Source: Paenibacillus_D sp047238105
GTDB lineage: Bacteria > Bacillota > Bacilli > Paenibacillales > Paenibacillaceae
Direction of reading: 5' to 3'
Assembly: GCF_047238105.1 (NCBI RefSeq)
Contig: NZ_JBDFMD010000001.1
Coordinates: forward strand, 4,526,001 to 4,590,000
Length of the DNA: 64,000 nucleotides
In this document: one piece after another, positions 9,567-18,148 of the stretch
Layout of the letters: each line of letters opens with the position of its first letter
Numbering within the stretch: position 1 is the stretch's first letter
The notes under the pieces: generated by a model
Databases searched by the model: none
Seen by the model: the letters and a program-made list of their open reading frames with translations, nothing else
Told to the model about the DNA's origin: nothing
Translations under genes and position numbers: made by a program

Positions 9567-11963
9567 GTGCTGCACTTGGCAATTATGGCACCTTTTCTAG
9601 TCGCACTTCTGCTCCCTGTACTGTTCAGATGGACACGTTCAAGGCAGATCGGCTGGGTCATGCTGCTTATTCCGGCCGCGTTGTTTTCGTACTTCGCGAC
9701 ACACTTGCCCGGGATTGGACGGGGGGAGACGATCCTTCGTGAGCTCTCCTGGGTGCCTTCACTGGGTATATCTTTTGACGTTTATGTCGATGGCCTGGGC
9801 CTGCTGTTTGCTCTTCTGATCACAGGTGTAGGCACGCTTGTCGTCTTATACTCGATCTTTTATCTGGATTCGCGCAAGGAGAAGCTGCATCATTTTTATT
9901 TCTATCTGCTGATGTTCATGGGGGCGATGCTGGGCATCGTGCTTTCGGACAATCTGATTATCTTGTATGTATTCTGGGAGCTGACCTCCCTCAGTTCTTC
10001 ACTGCTGGTCGCTTTTTGGTACGACCGTGAGCGTTCGATCTACGGCGCCCGCAAGTCGATGCTCATCACGGTGTTCGGCGGCTTTGCGATGATGGCGGGC
10101 TTTGTCCTGCTATATGTAGAGTCAGGAACCTTCAGTATCCAGGCGTTGATCGCCCAAGCGGACAGCCTGCTCGCCAGTCCGCTCTTTTACCCGGCGATGG
10201 TGCTGGTGCTGCTCGGCGCCTTTACGAAGTCAGCCCAATTTCCGTTCCACATCTGGCTGCCGGATGCGATGGAAGCGCCGACTCCGGTCAGCGCCTATCT
10301 GCACTCGGCGACCATGGTCAAAGCGGGTATCTACCTGGTCGCCCGCATGATGCCTGTCTTCGGGGCATCGGAGGCCTGGTTCTGGACGCTGTTGATCACC
10401 GGTCTGGTGACGTTGTGCTGGGGATCCGTATCGGCGGTTAGACAGTATGATCTCAAAGGCATCCTCGCTTTCTCCACGATCAGCCAGCTTGGTCTGATCA
10501 TGATGCTGCTGGGCATCGGCTCGGCGGCGATGTTCGTCGGAGGCGAAGAGATGCAGCGTGTATATGCCGCTGCGGTGGTGACGGCGATGGTCCATCTGAT
10601 CAACCATGCGACCTTCAAAGGGAGCTTGTTCATGACTGTCGGCATCATCGACCACGAGACAGGCACGCGGGATATCCGCCGGCTCGGGGGCTTGATGACC
10701 GTAATGCCGATCGCGTTTACGGTCGCGCTCTTCGGTCTGTCTGCGATGGCCGGGCTCCCGCCATTCAACGGATTTATCAGTAAAGAGATGTTCTTTACGG
10801 CGATGATCTCGCTGCAGGAGCTCCCGGGCGGATCCGCGATGCTCTGGGTGGCAGTTATCGGGTGGGCGGCCAGTATCTTCACCTTCGGCTACTGCGCGAT
10901 CATGCTGCTGCGAGCCTTTACGGGCAAGTTCAATCCGGGCAATTTCGATGCTCCTGTGCACGAGGCGCCGGTGGGACTGCTGGTCAGCCCGGTCATTCTG
11001 GCTGCGCTTGTGCTGCTGCTGGGGCTGTTCCCGAACCTGATGGTGCCGGGGCTGATCCAGCCCGCCGTGGCGTCTATCCTGCCTGCTCTGAATCCGGAGG
11101 TGTATGCCTTCAAATTGTATCTGTGGCACGGCTTCAACATAGAGCTGTTGATGTCTGCTGGCGTTGTGGGGTTGGGGGTATTATTGTACTTCAGCTTGCC
11201 TCGCATGGCTGGTTGGACCTTTTTCAAGCGCGAGCGAGATCCGCTGAACAAGCTGTACGACGGCGGACTTGAGACTCTTGTCACGGGCTCAGAGAAAGTA
11301 ACGGGTTTGCAGATGACAGGCAGACTGCGCGATTATCTGGTCTATATGCTGATCTTTACGATCGGCCTGATCGCGTACGTCTTCTTCCGCGCTGACAGCT
11401 TCGTGATGCCGGAGGCGATCTTCGGCGAAGCGCCGCCCTATGTCTATGGCGTGTCGCTGCTCATGATCATCGCAACGTGTGCGCTTCTATGGGTCAAAGA
11501 CCGGATCTCGTTCATTATCGTGCTCGGTGTTGTAGGTCTGATGATCTCGCTGCTCTTCGCCATCTTCAGCGCGCAGGATCTGGCGCTTACACAGCTGCTG
11601 GTGGAGACGGTGACCGTCATCTTGCTGCTGCTTGCTTTCCGGCGGATGCCGGAGATGACCGCCGAACGTATCCCGGTCTTCAGCCGAGCGCTCAAGCTTA
11701 TCATCGCCAGCACGGTAGGGATCGGTGCTTTCCTGATCGGCGTCAGCGCCTACAGCTCCCGCACAGAGCATGGGTTTGCGTCGATCTCGGACTTCTTCAA
11801 GGAAAATACGTATGAGCTCGGCGGCGGCCAAAATATGGTCAACGTCATCCTCGTCGATTTCCGGGCGCTGGATACGCTGCTGGAGATTCTGGTGCTCGGC
11901 ATCGTCGGGCTGGCTATTGTCATGATGGTCAAGCATCGGTTCAAGGGAGGCGAAGACGTATGA
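9567..11963 (+). CDS. mrpA: Na+/H+ antiporter subunit A (MrpA/MnhA)
   Basis: This 798-residue membrane protein is close to the roughly 800-residue norm for Mrp subunit A. The N-terminal two thirds is NuoL/ND5-like, with proton-antiporter motifs such as HIWLPDAMEAPTPVSAYLHS and INHATFKGSLF. The C-terminal part (from about residue 600) is the MrpB-like/DUF4040 extension. It forms the core of a multisubunit cation/proton antiporter needed for Na+ and alkali tolerance. The start is GTG 9567, preceded by AGGGGAG with 7-8 bases spacing. Its stop overlaps the mrpB start (ATGA). Confidence 0.96.
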   Translation: MLHLAIMAPFLVALLLPVLFRWTRSRQIGWVMLLIPAALFSYFATHLPGIGRGETILRELSWVPSLGISFDVYVDGLGLLFALLITGVGTLVVLYSIFYLDSRKEKLHHFYFYLLMFMGAMLGIVLSDNLIILYVFWELTSLSSSLLVAFWYDRERSIYGARKSMLITVFGGFAMMAGFVLLYVESGTFSIQALIAQADSLLASPLFYPAMVLVLLGAFTKSAQFPFHIWLPDAMEAPTPVSAYLHSATMVKAGIYLVARMMPVFGASEAWFWTLLITGLVTLCWGSVSAVRQYDLKGILAFSTISQLGLIMMLLGIGSAAMFVGGEEMQRVYAAAVVTAMVHLINHATFKGSLFMTVGIIDHETGTRDIRRLGGLMTVMPIAFTVALFGLSAMAGLPPFNGFISKEMFFTAMISLQELPGGSAMLWVAVIGWAASIFTFGYCAIMLLRAFTGKFNPGNFDAPVHEAPVGLLVSPVILAALVLLLGLFPNLMVPGLIQPAVASILPALNPEVYAFKLYLWHGFNIELLMSAGVVGLGVLLYFSLPRMAGWTFFKRERDPLNKLYDGGLETLVTGSEKVTGLQMTGRLRDYLVYMLIFTIGLIAYVFFRADSFVMPEAIFGEAPPYVYGVSLLMIIATCALLWVKDRISFIIVLGVVGLMISLLFAIFSAQDLALTQLLVETVTVILLLLAFRRMPEMTAERIPVFSRALKLIIASTVGIGAFLIGVSAYSSRTEHGFASISDFFKENTYELGGGQNMVNVILVDFRALDTLLEILVLGIVGLAIVMMVKHRFKGGEDV

Positions 11964-12394
11964 GATACACACGCGAGCATGATGTCATGCAGCGGGTTTG
12001 GATTACGGTCGTAATCTGCCTGCTGCTGGCCTTTTCCTGGTATCTGTTCTTTGCCGGACACAATCGCCCGGGCGGCGGCTTCATCGGCGGTCTTATGACC
12101 GCCAGCGCAATTGTGCTGATGTACATGTTTTTTGGAGCCAAGGAGACCGAGCGCGTCTTGCGCTTGTCGTATCCTGTCGTAATCTCGGTGGGACTGCTGG
12201 TAGCGGTAACGGTAGGCACGATAGGCTTGCTCGCCGGCGACGCGTTTATTACGCAGTATTTTGACTATGTCACGCTTCCGCTGCTAGGCAAGATGGAGCT
12301 GACAACGGCCATACCTTTTGATTTTGGCGTCTATCTCGTTGTGGTCGGTGCGACGATGGCGGCTACAGTAACGATTGCGGAGGATGAAGACTAA
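11960..12394 (+). CDS. mrpB: Na+/H+ antiporter subunit B (MrpB)
   Basis: This 144-residue protein with four predicted membrane segments matches MrpB/MnhB, including GHNRPGGGFIGGL near residues 33-45, the hallmark of the family. It overlaps mrpA by four bases, so translation is probably coupled. It is a structural subunit of the Mrp complex in the cytoplasmic membrane. Confidence 0.95.
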   Translation: MRYTREHDVMQRVWITVVICLLLAFSWYLFFAGHNRPGGGFIGGLMTASAIVLMYMFFGAKETERVLRLSYPVVISVGLLVAVTVGTIGLLAGDAFITQYFDYVTLPLLGKMELTTAIPFDFGVYLVVVGATMAATVTIAEDED

Positions 12395-12732
12395 TGGAAT
12401 TGATCATGTTTGTCGTCATCGGCGTGCTGCTGGGAGTAGGTACCTATCTGCTGCTCTCCCGCAGCCTGCTCAAGGTGGTTGGAGCGCTGATGCTGCTCTC
12501 CCACGGCGTGCACTTGATGCTGCTGACGATGGGCGGCCTGCGCGAAGGCGCGCCTCCCCTGCTCGATGTGAGCGGCACGGCAGCGACCGACCCGCTGCCG
12601 CAAGCGCTGATCCTGACCGCTATCGTCATCAGCTTCGGCCTGACAGCGTTCCTGATCGTCCTGGCTTACCGCACATACAAAGCCCATGATACGGAAGATC
12701 TGGAGCAGCTGCGAGGTGAAAAAAATGAGTAA
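12394..12732 (+). CDS. mrpC: Na+/H+ antiporter subunit C (MrpC)
   Basis: This 112-residue, three-TM protein is homologous to NuoK. The segment LLSRSLLKVVGALMLLSHGVHL is typical of MrpC and carries the conserved internal helix. The start codon overlaps the mrpB stop (TAATG). Within the Mrp complex it pairs with the ND5-like subunits. Confidence 0.94.
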   Translation: MELIMFVVIGVLLGVGTYLLLSRSLLKVVGALMLLSHGVHLMLLTMGGLREGAPPLLDVSGTAATDPLPQALILTAIVISFGLTAFLIVLAYRTYKAHDTEDLEQLRGEKNE

Positions 12733-14209
12733 CGTAATTATGCTTCCGATCCTGTTGCCTTTCGTGACAGGAGCACTGTTGATCCTATTCTCGAAGCGTC
12801 ATAGGCTGCAGCGCATCGTGGCGAGCATCATGATGATAGTGCTGCTGATCCTGTCGGTGTATATTGCCGCAGACATCTATACGAACGGGATGAAGACGCT
12901 CGCTGTCGGCGGCTGGCAGGCGCCGTTCGGGATCATCCTGGCAGCCGACAATCTGGCGGCGATGATGGTTGTTCTGACCTCCATCGTCGGGCTGGTCTGC
13001 TTGTTCTATTCCTTCGCCACGATTCACCCCGAGCGGGAACGATATTATTTCTATCCGTTTTTCTTCTTCCTGCTGACCGGTGTGAACGGTTCGTTCCTGA
13101 CAGGTGACTTGTTCAACCTGTTTGTGTTCTTCGAGGTGATGCTGCTGGCGTCATACGCACTTATGGTTATCGGGGGGACCAAGTATCAGCTGCGGGAGAC
13201 GATGAAGTACGCGATCATCAATGTGTGCTCGTCCTTGCTGTTTCTGATCGCTGTAGGGTACCTGTATGGCGTGGTAGGCACAGTGAATATGGCGCAACTG
13301 GCGCAGCGGATCGGCGAGGTGGAGCAGACAGGCATCCTGCAAGTCATCGCGATCCTGTTCTTCCTGGTCTTTGCGATCAAGGGTGCGTTGTTCCCGCTCT
13401 ACTTCTGGCTGCCGCGTTCCTATTATGGGCCGCCTGCCGTCGTCATGGCCTTGTTCGGCGGCTTGCTGACCAAGGTAGGCGTGTATGCGATGATCCGTGT
13501 ATTTACACTAATCTTCAATCATGATATCGGGTTCACGCACCATAACTTGATGCTATGGGTGGCTGGTCTGACGATGCTGTTCGGCGTGCTTGGGGCCGTA
13601 GCCAAAGCTGATTTCAAAAAGATACTCGCCTATAACATCATCAGCCATCTAGGCTATATGGTCATGGGCCTGGGGCTGTTCACGAAGCTGGCGCTGGCCG
13701 GAGCGATCTTCTATATCGCCCACCATATCCTCATCAAGACGGGACTGCTGCTGCTCGCGGGAGCGGCGCAGAAGGTGACAGGCACGACAGATCTTAATAA
13801 AATGGGCGGACTGATGCGGACGCATCCGTATATGGCCTGGTTCTTTCTCATCCTGGCGCTGTCCATTGCGGGCATCCCGCCGCTGAGCGGCTTTTTCGGA
13901 AAATTCGCGTTGATCACTGCTGCTTTCCAGGAGGAGAGCTATCTTATCGCCGCTGTCTCGCTTATTGTCGGGCTCTTGACGCTGCTGGTAGTCATGAAGA
14001 TCTTCATGAGCGCCTTCTGGGGGGGGCAGAAGCATAACGAGGAGCAGGCCAGACGTCCCGTCGGCAAGCTCTTGCTGCCAGTCAGCCTGCTGGTCGTGCT
14101 GACATTTGTACTTGGGTTTGGGGCGCAGCCATTCTTCGCTTATACCGAGATGATCGCCGAGGAGCTGTTGAATCCCGAGGGCTACATCCAAACTGTGATG
14201 AAGGAGTAG
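12725..14209 (+). CDS. mrpD: Na+/H+ antiporter subunit D (MrpD)
   Basis: This 494-residue NuoN/NuoM-like antiporter subunit carries FAIKGALFPLYFWLPRSYYGPP and AYNIISHLGYM, with the key Lys and His residues of this fold. The frame is open from 12686, but the GAGGTG site at 12713 sets the ATG at 12725 (MSNVIMLPILLPF), giving an eight-base overlap with mrpC. Together with MrpA it is thought to provide the ion-translocating channels. Confidence 0.95.
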   Translation: MSNVIMLPILLPFVTGALLILFSKRHRLQRIVASIMMIVLLILSVYIAADIYTNGMKTLAVGGWQAPFGIILAADNLAAMMVVLTSIVGLVCLFYSFATIHPERERYYFYPFFFFLLTGVNGSFLTGDLFNLFVFFEVMLLASYALMVIGGTKYQLRETMKYAIINVCSSLLFLIAVGYLYGVVGTVNMAQLAQRIGEVEQTGILQVIAILFFLVFAIKGALFPLYFWLPRSYYGPPAVVMALFGGLLTKVGVYAMIRVFTLIFNHDIGFTHHNLMLWVAGLTMLFGVLGAVAKADFKKILAYNIISHLGYMVMGLGLFTKLALAGAIFYIAHHILIKTGLLLLAGAAQKVTGTTDLNKMGGLMRTHPYMAWFFLILALSIAGIPPLSGFFGKFALITAAFQEESYLIAAVSLIVGLLTLLVVMKIFMSAFWGGQKHNEEQARRPVGKLLLPVSLLVVLTFVLGFGAQPFFAYTEMIAEELLNPEGYIQTVMKE

Positions 14210-14214
14210 AGGCC

Positions 14215-14700
14215 ATGCTGTATCAGATCGTATTGAACCTGGGCATCGCCGCTGCTTGGATGCTGCTGCGAAACAGCTTCACCTTTGGCGACGCCCTGAT
14301 GGGATTCCTGGCCGGCTTGCTCGTAGCCTTGCTGGTGGCAAGATGGCGGGGCCATAAGATGTACACGAGCCGTGTCTGGGCTGCATGGCTGCTGCTCGTC
14401 GTATTGATCCGTGAGATCGCGATTGCCAATTGGGTTGTAATGAAGATTGTATTGCGTCCGAAGCTGAACATCACGCCGGCTATTCTGGAGGTGCCGACAC
14501 GGCTGGAGTCCTCTCTGGAGCGTGCCTTGTTTGCCGCCTGCATCACGCTGACGCCGGGATCGCTGTCGATGGAGTTCTCGCGGGAAGGGGACCGGATCTT
14601 TGTGCATTATCTCGATGTTCAAGATCGGGAGGCTGCCATCATCGAAGTGAAGAACACATTCGAGAGGCGGATCATGGAGGTGACGCGAGGCCATGCTTAA
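14215..14700 (+). CDS. mrpE: Na+/H+ antiporter subunit E (MrpE)
   Basis: This 161-residue protein has N-terminal membrane segments and a soluble tail with the MrpE motif TLTPGSLSMEF near residues 118-128, then a HYLDV-type segment. It starts five bases after the mrpD stop and its 3' end overlaps mrpF by eight bases, consistent with a tight operon. Confidence 0.94.
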   Translation: MLYQIVLNLGIAAAWMLLRNSFTFGDALMGFLAGLLVALLVARWRGHKMYTSRVWAAWLLLVVLIREIAIANWVVMKIVLRPKLNITPAILEVPTRLESSLERALFAACITLTPGSLSMEFSREGDRIFVHYLDVQDREAAIIEVKNTFERRIMEVTRGHA

Positions 14701-14968
14701 TCTGATTTTGACGGGCGTCCTGATGATGATTCTGTTGTCGGCGCTGCTTTGCAGCTACCGTGTATTTGCCGGGCCGACGTTGGCCGACCGGATCGCGGCC
14801 CTGGACACGCTGGGGATGCTGCTGATTGGTTTTGTAGGGATTTTGATGGTCGTGCAGGATACGACGGCTTATACGGAGATTATCCTTGTCGTAGGTTTGC
14901 TGGCGTTTGCCGGCTCGGCGGCGCTGGCGATTTTCCTGGAGAGGGGGGATCTGTTTGAGCGCGACTGA
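14693..14968 (+). CDS. mrpF: Na+/H+ antiporter subunit F (MrpF)
   Basis: This 91-residue, three-TM subunit has the family signature FAGPTLADRIAALDT near residues 24-38. It sits between mrpE and mrpG with overlaps on both sides. Subunit F was reported in Bacillus subtilis to take part in bile-salt/cation efflux; in the complex it is required for assembly. Confidence 0.93.
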   Translation: MLNLILTGVLMMILLSALLCSYRVFAGPTLADRIAALDTLGMLLIGFVGILMVVQDTTAYTEIILVVGLLAFAGSAALAIFLERGDLFERD

Positions 14969-15356
14969 GTGGTTAATCGCTGTCCTTGCTGTGATCGGAG
15001 GCTTGTTCAGTATCATTGCCGCCATCGGTCTGATCCGGCTGCCGGATGTCTATTCGCGGCTTCATGCGACGGGCAAGAGCTCTGTAACTGCAGTAGTCTT
15101 CCTGATGGGCGCATCGTTCATCTACTTTGCTTACAGCCACGGCTGGGCGGTGTGGAAGCTGCTGCTGGTCATCATCTTCGTGGTGCTCACGACACCGGTC
15201 GCCGCTCTGATGATTGCCCGGTCAGCTTACCGCACCCGGGTGCCAATGGACCGCCGGACGCATCATGATGATCTGAAGACGTACTATGCGTCTCTGGAGG
15301 AAGATGGTCAGGCAGGGGCAGGACAAGAGAAGGTTGGTAGGTCGCCGAGTAGGTAG
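14955..15356 (+). CDS. mrpG: Na+/H+ antiporter subunit G (MrpG)
   Basis: This 133-residue, three-TM subunit G has the motif GLIRLPDVYSRLHATGKSS. The frame is open from 14907, but family proteins begin close to the first helix. The TTG at 14955 (MSATEWLIAVLAV) has AGGGGGG upstream and overlaps the mrpF end by 14 bases, so I choose TTG. The C-terminal tail after about residue 105 is hydrophilic and slightly longer than usual. It is the last gene of the operon. Confidence 0.9.
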   Translation: MSATEWLIAVLAVIGGLFSIIAAIGLIRLPDVYSRLHATGKSSVTAVVFLMGASFIYFAYSHGWAVWKLLLVIIFVVLTTPVAALMIARSAYRTRVPMDRRTHHDDLKTYYASLEEDGQAGAGQEKVGRSPSR

Positions 15357-15385
15357 GCACAGGCGTACCCGGCGGCCGTATGCAT

Positions 15386-15431
15386 ACGGGCCCCGCAGCA
15401 TGGAAGATGCTTCCGCTGCGGGGCCCGTTTA
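15386..15431 (+). terminator. Strong intrinsic terminator after mrpG
   Basis: A 14-bp stem (ACGGGCCCCGCAGC / GCTGCGGGGCCCGT) with a 15-base loop is followed by TTATT. It closes the mrp operon and faces the convergent reductase gene. Confidence 0.88.
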
Positions 15432-15475
15432 TTGGCGTGTCGTTATATATGTCGACATTAGCGACGGATCAACGG

Positions 15476-16327
15476 TTACAGATCGACTTTCCAACTGCCC
15501 ATCATCTTGGCTACTTCCGGGTCAGCAAGCGACAAGAAAAGACTTTCCCCTGCATCGAGAGAAGAAATCAAAGTCATATCTTCCGCGCCCAGCTCGAAAT
15601 CGAAAATAGTGAAGTTCTCGATAAGCCGCTCTTTGTGTACGGATTTTGGAATCACGACGATATCACGCTGGACAAGCCAGCGCAGCACAACCTGAGCGAC
15701 GGATCTGCTATGCTTGTGCGCAATTTCGGTCAGCCTGTCATTGCTGAACAAGTTGTTGCGTCCTTCGGCGAACGGGGCCCACGACTGGTGCTGTACCCCA
15801 TGCTCTTTCATAAAAGCAGCGCTATTGATCTGCTGCTGGAACGGATGCGTTTCGATCTGATTGACCGCAGGCACGATGTCGTTATGGGCGATGAGATCCA
15901 TCAGACGGTCGGGCAGGAAGTTGCTGACGCCGATTGCCTTGATCCTGCCTTCGCGGTACAGCTCCTCCATCGCCCGCCATGCGCCGTAGTAGTCGCCGAA
16001 CGGCATGTGGATGAGGTACAGATCGAGGTAATCGAGCTGCAGCTTTTTCAGAGACTTGGCAAACGCCAGCTTGGCACTCTCGTAGCCGGCATCCTGAACC
16101 CAGAGCTTGGTCGTGATGAACAGCTCTTCCCGCGGCACGCCGCTGCGCTTGATCGCGTGTCCTACCGCTTCCTCGTTCAGATAACCGGCGGCGGTATCGA
16201 TCAGACGATAACCGGCCGTCAGCGCTTCATACACCGTATTCTCACATTGCTTAGCATCGGGAACCTGGTAGACGCCAAAGCCGATAATCGGCATTTTCAC
16301 TCCATTGTTCAAGGTAACAGTCTGCAT
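15476..16327 (-). CDS. Aldo/keto reductase (2,5-diketogluconate reductase-like)
   Basis: This 283-residue NADPH-dependent aldo/keto reductase has the catalytic tetrad visible as D44, Y49, K74 and H107 (IDTAAGYLNE, TTKLW, LIHMP) and the coenzyme-site stretch PKSVHKERL near the end. Such enzymes reduce small aldehydes and ketones, often detoxifying reactive carbonyls. The ATG follows GGGAGGAATTACA. It is divergent from a MerR-type regulator and its promoter is of the MerR-controlled type (see 16412-16449), so induction by a reactive small molecule through that regulator is likely. Confidence 0.9.
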   Translation of the reverse strand: MQTVTLNNGVKMPIIGFGVYQVPDAKQCENTVYEALTAGYRLIDTAAGYLNEEAVGHAIKRSGVPREELFITTKLWVQDAGYESAKLAFAKSLKKLQLDYLDLYLIHMPFGDYYGAWRAMEELYREGRIKAIGVSNFLPDRLMDLIAHNDIVPAVNQIETHPFQQQINSAAFMKEHGVQHQSWAPFAEGRNNLFSNDRLTEIAHKHSRSVAQVVLRWLVQRDIVVIPKSVHKERLIENFTIFDFELGAEDMTLISSLDAGESLFLSLADPEVAKMMGSWKVDL

Positions 16328-16411
16328 TGTAATTCCTCCCTGGTTCTAGTGTAATCCGCAAGTCCGATTTCCGGGCACCACTGCCGGATTCCGTTTCCCG
16401 CCGGTTTGCGG

Positions 16412-16449
16412 TAAAATAAGACTAACGCCTTCGTGTAACACGAAGTCAA
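16412..16449 (-). promoter_or_regulatory. MerR-type promoter of the aldo/keto reductase gene
   Basis: On the minus strand, TTGACT (16449-16444) and TAGTCT (16424-16419) are separated by 19 bases instead of 17. The perfect 17-bp palindrome CTTCGTGTAACACGAAG lies at 16429-16445, in the spacer. An over-long spacer filled by a palindrome is the hallmark of MerR-family activated promoters. The start site would be near 16412. Confidence 0.8.
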
Positions 16450-16486
16450 GCCGGTTGTGTCACTTTTTTTTCAGGGAGGAATTCGG

Positions 16487-17005
16487 ATGTATACGGTCCA
16501 AGAGGCTGCCCGGATTACGGGGCTTACGGAGCACGCGGTGCGTTTCTACACAGACAAGGGTCTGGTGCCGAGCGTGCAGCGCAACAAAAACAACATTCGG
16601 TTGTTCGACGAAGAATCGATCAATTGGCTGTACGGCATCAAATGCCTCAAGCAGACGGGGCTGCCGATTGAAGACATCAAAACGTACGTCGATCTCTGCC
16701 TCGAAGGCGATTCGACGGTTCCGCAACGTTTCGCACTCATGATGGAATATAGGGAAGCAGCGCTAATCCAGCTGGAAGAAGCGAAGGCCCGCGTTGCCCA
16801 TTTGGAAGTAAAAGCCCGCGAATATCAGGCCATTCTGGCGGGAGGTATCCCGGATACGACCAACCCGTCGACATGGGCAGTCAATCGCGAGGACACAGAC
16901 AGTTGTCCGGCATCACGGTTAAAGGATGAGAGCTTTCCTGAAGACGGCGCTTCAGCCCGATGCCCAGTTGCGGCTGCGCAGGAGCAGAATACCGTCGGCG
17001 TCTAG
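16487..17005 (+). CDS. MerR family transcriptional regulator
   Basis: This 172-residue protein has an N-terminal MerR winged helix (YTVQEAARITGLTEHAVRFYTDKGL, residues 2-26) followed by a coiled coil at about 80-115 (LIQLEEAKARVAHLEVKAREYQ). The C-terminal 55 residues are low in homology cues and have no Cys pattern of a metal sensor (one Cys pair is widely separated), so an organic or carbonyl inducer is more likely than a metal. ATG 16487 is set by GGGAGGAATTCGG. It is divergent from the reductase it probably controls. Confidence 0.88.
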   Translation: MYTVQEAARITGLTEHAVRFYTDKGLVPSVQRNKNNIRLFDEESINWLYGIKCLKQTGLPIEDIKTYVDLCLEGDSTVPQRFALMMEYREAALIQLEEAKARVAHLEVKAREYQAILAGGIPDTTNPSTWAVNREDTDSCPASRLKDESFPEDGASARCPVAAAQEQNTVGV

Positions 17006-17165
17006 CTGGGCCAAGAGCCAGCAACCGTCTCAGCCCAGGTGATAGAGAAGGCAGGCCTGAACCGGCATCCTCCTCGGGTACAGAGACGAACCAGCCGAGC
17101 GCAGCCGGAGCGGGTTCATCGCTGCGGGCAACTGGTGGCGTACGGAGGTGGGGCGAAGCGTAGCT

Positions 17166-17554
17166 TTAGAGTTCGGCCTGGTCCATGTACGCTTGTCCGC
17201 GCGGTGAGATGCGGTAGCCTGTGCCGAGGCTGATCGTCAGGCCAAGGTTCTTGAGTTTCCTCACATTCAGCTTCAGTTTGTCGGTATCCCAGCCAATCTC
17301 ACCGGCCAGGTCACCCGCCCTTACACCCGGATGACGGGCGATCAACTGCAGAAATACAGTCGTCCAGGGGCCTGCGCGGAGGCCCGATCCAGCCGTGCAA
17401 GGCGCTCCTGCAGTTCCGCGTACTGCGCTGCATCGAGCTGCGTATCTTCTCTGAGCGTTTCTCGGGGGTCGTCTCCGATCCGTACGAGCTCGATACGGTA
17501 TATCGTCCCCTCTTTGCTGTAGCGGTTCAATTCCTTGTCTTTTTTAAACAGCAT
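17166..17554 (-). pseudogene. Frameshifted winged-helix-type protein
   Basis: The N-terminal part starts at ATG 17554 after GGAGGGAAG (MLFKKDKELNRYSKEG...) and runs to a premature stop at about 17345. The continuation in another frame reads GPWTTVFLQLIARHPG, then RAGDLAGEIGWDTDKLKLNVRKLKNLGLT, and ends with PRGQAYMDQAEL at 17166. That continuation looks like a winged-helix DNA-binding domain. One lost or gained base near the GGGG run at 17367-17370 would restore a single protein of about 128 residues. I do not recognise the function. It could be a sequencing error. Confidence 0.65.
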
Positions 17555-17581
17555 ATACTTCCCTCCGCTCCCAGTGTAATA

Positions 17582-17617
17582 GCTGGCTCCATTATAGCAT
17601 GAGAGAGCCAGCCCCAA
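17582..17617 (-). promoter_or_regulatory. Promoter with flanking inverted repeat
   Basis: On the minus strand the extended -10 TGCTATAAT ends at 17591, with a weak TTGGGG -35 at 17617-17612 (15-base spacer). The -10 is framed by an exact 8-bp inverted repeat, GCTGGCTC (17582-17589) and GAGCCAGC (17605-17612), a plausible autoregulatory operator for the winged-helix protein downstream. Confidence 0.5.
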
Positions 17618-17627
17618 ATTTTATTCA

Positions 17628-17655
17628 GAATATTCCTTTACAGGAATATTCCTTT
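17628..17655 (+). promoter_or_regulatory. Direct repeat, putative ArsR operator
   Basis: GAATATTCCTTT occurs twice, at 17628-17639 and 17644-17655, 16 bases apart. Each copy contains a palindromic GAATATTC core. It precedes a possible -10 (TATATT at about 17661) and lies some 110 bases upstream of the ArsR gene. Operator function is inferred from position and symmetry only. Confidence 0.4.
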
Positions 17656-17765
17656 CGTGGTATATTTGTTTCATCAAGAACACGAACCCAAGGCGAGGTG
17701 AGAAATCGGTCCGGCCTCCGCTGCAAACGGAGAGTAGTTGTTACGGTGCCAAGGAGATGGTGAGT

Positions 17766-18119
17766 ATGGATACAACAACGTTCAGTGCTTTGTCCGAGAC
17801 CAACCGGCTGCGCATCATAGAACTGCTGGCACTCGGCCCCATGACGGTCGGTGACATCGCGAAGCGTCTGGAGATGCGCCAGCCGCAAGCTTCCAAACAT
17901 CTGAAAGTGCTATTGGAATCGGGGTTGGTCGAGGTAGAGGCGATCGCCAACCGAAGGGAGTACCGGCTGCGAGCGGAGCCGTTCAGACAGTTGCATGCGT
18001 GGTTGGATTCGTACCGGGACATATGGGAAGAGCGGTTCGACAATTTGGAGTTGTATTTGAAACGTCTGCAAGAACAAAACAGTGACGGCAGTGCACGGAC
18101 GAAGCCGGACGGGACCTAG
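17766..18119 (+). CDS. ArsR family winged-helix regulator
   Basis: This 117-residue ArsR-type repressor has a winged helix covering residues 3-90 (LSETNRLRIIELLALGPMTVGDIAKRL, then QPQASKHLKVLLESGLVE). The metal-binding ELCVCDL motif of true arsenic sensors is absent. ATG 17766 has AAGGAG at nine bases; a start at 17757 would overlap that site. It is paired with an AHSA1/SRPBCC gene 29 bases downstream, a very common two-gene arrangement in which the repressor controls its partner. Confidence 0.9.
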   Translation: MDTTTFSALSETNRLRIIELLALGPMTVGDIAKRLEMRQPQASKHLKVLLESGLVEVEAIANRREYRLRAEPFRQLHAWLDSYRDIWEERFDNLELYLKRLQEQNSDGSARTKPDGT

Positions 18120-18148
18120 AACACAAATATCCTTTGGGAGGAATAACA

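Noticed and set aside
15380..16354. A 324-codon plus-strand frame opposite the aldo/keto reductase
   Set aside because: It begins inside the mrpG terminator and runs antisense to a gene with all catalytic residues.
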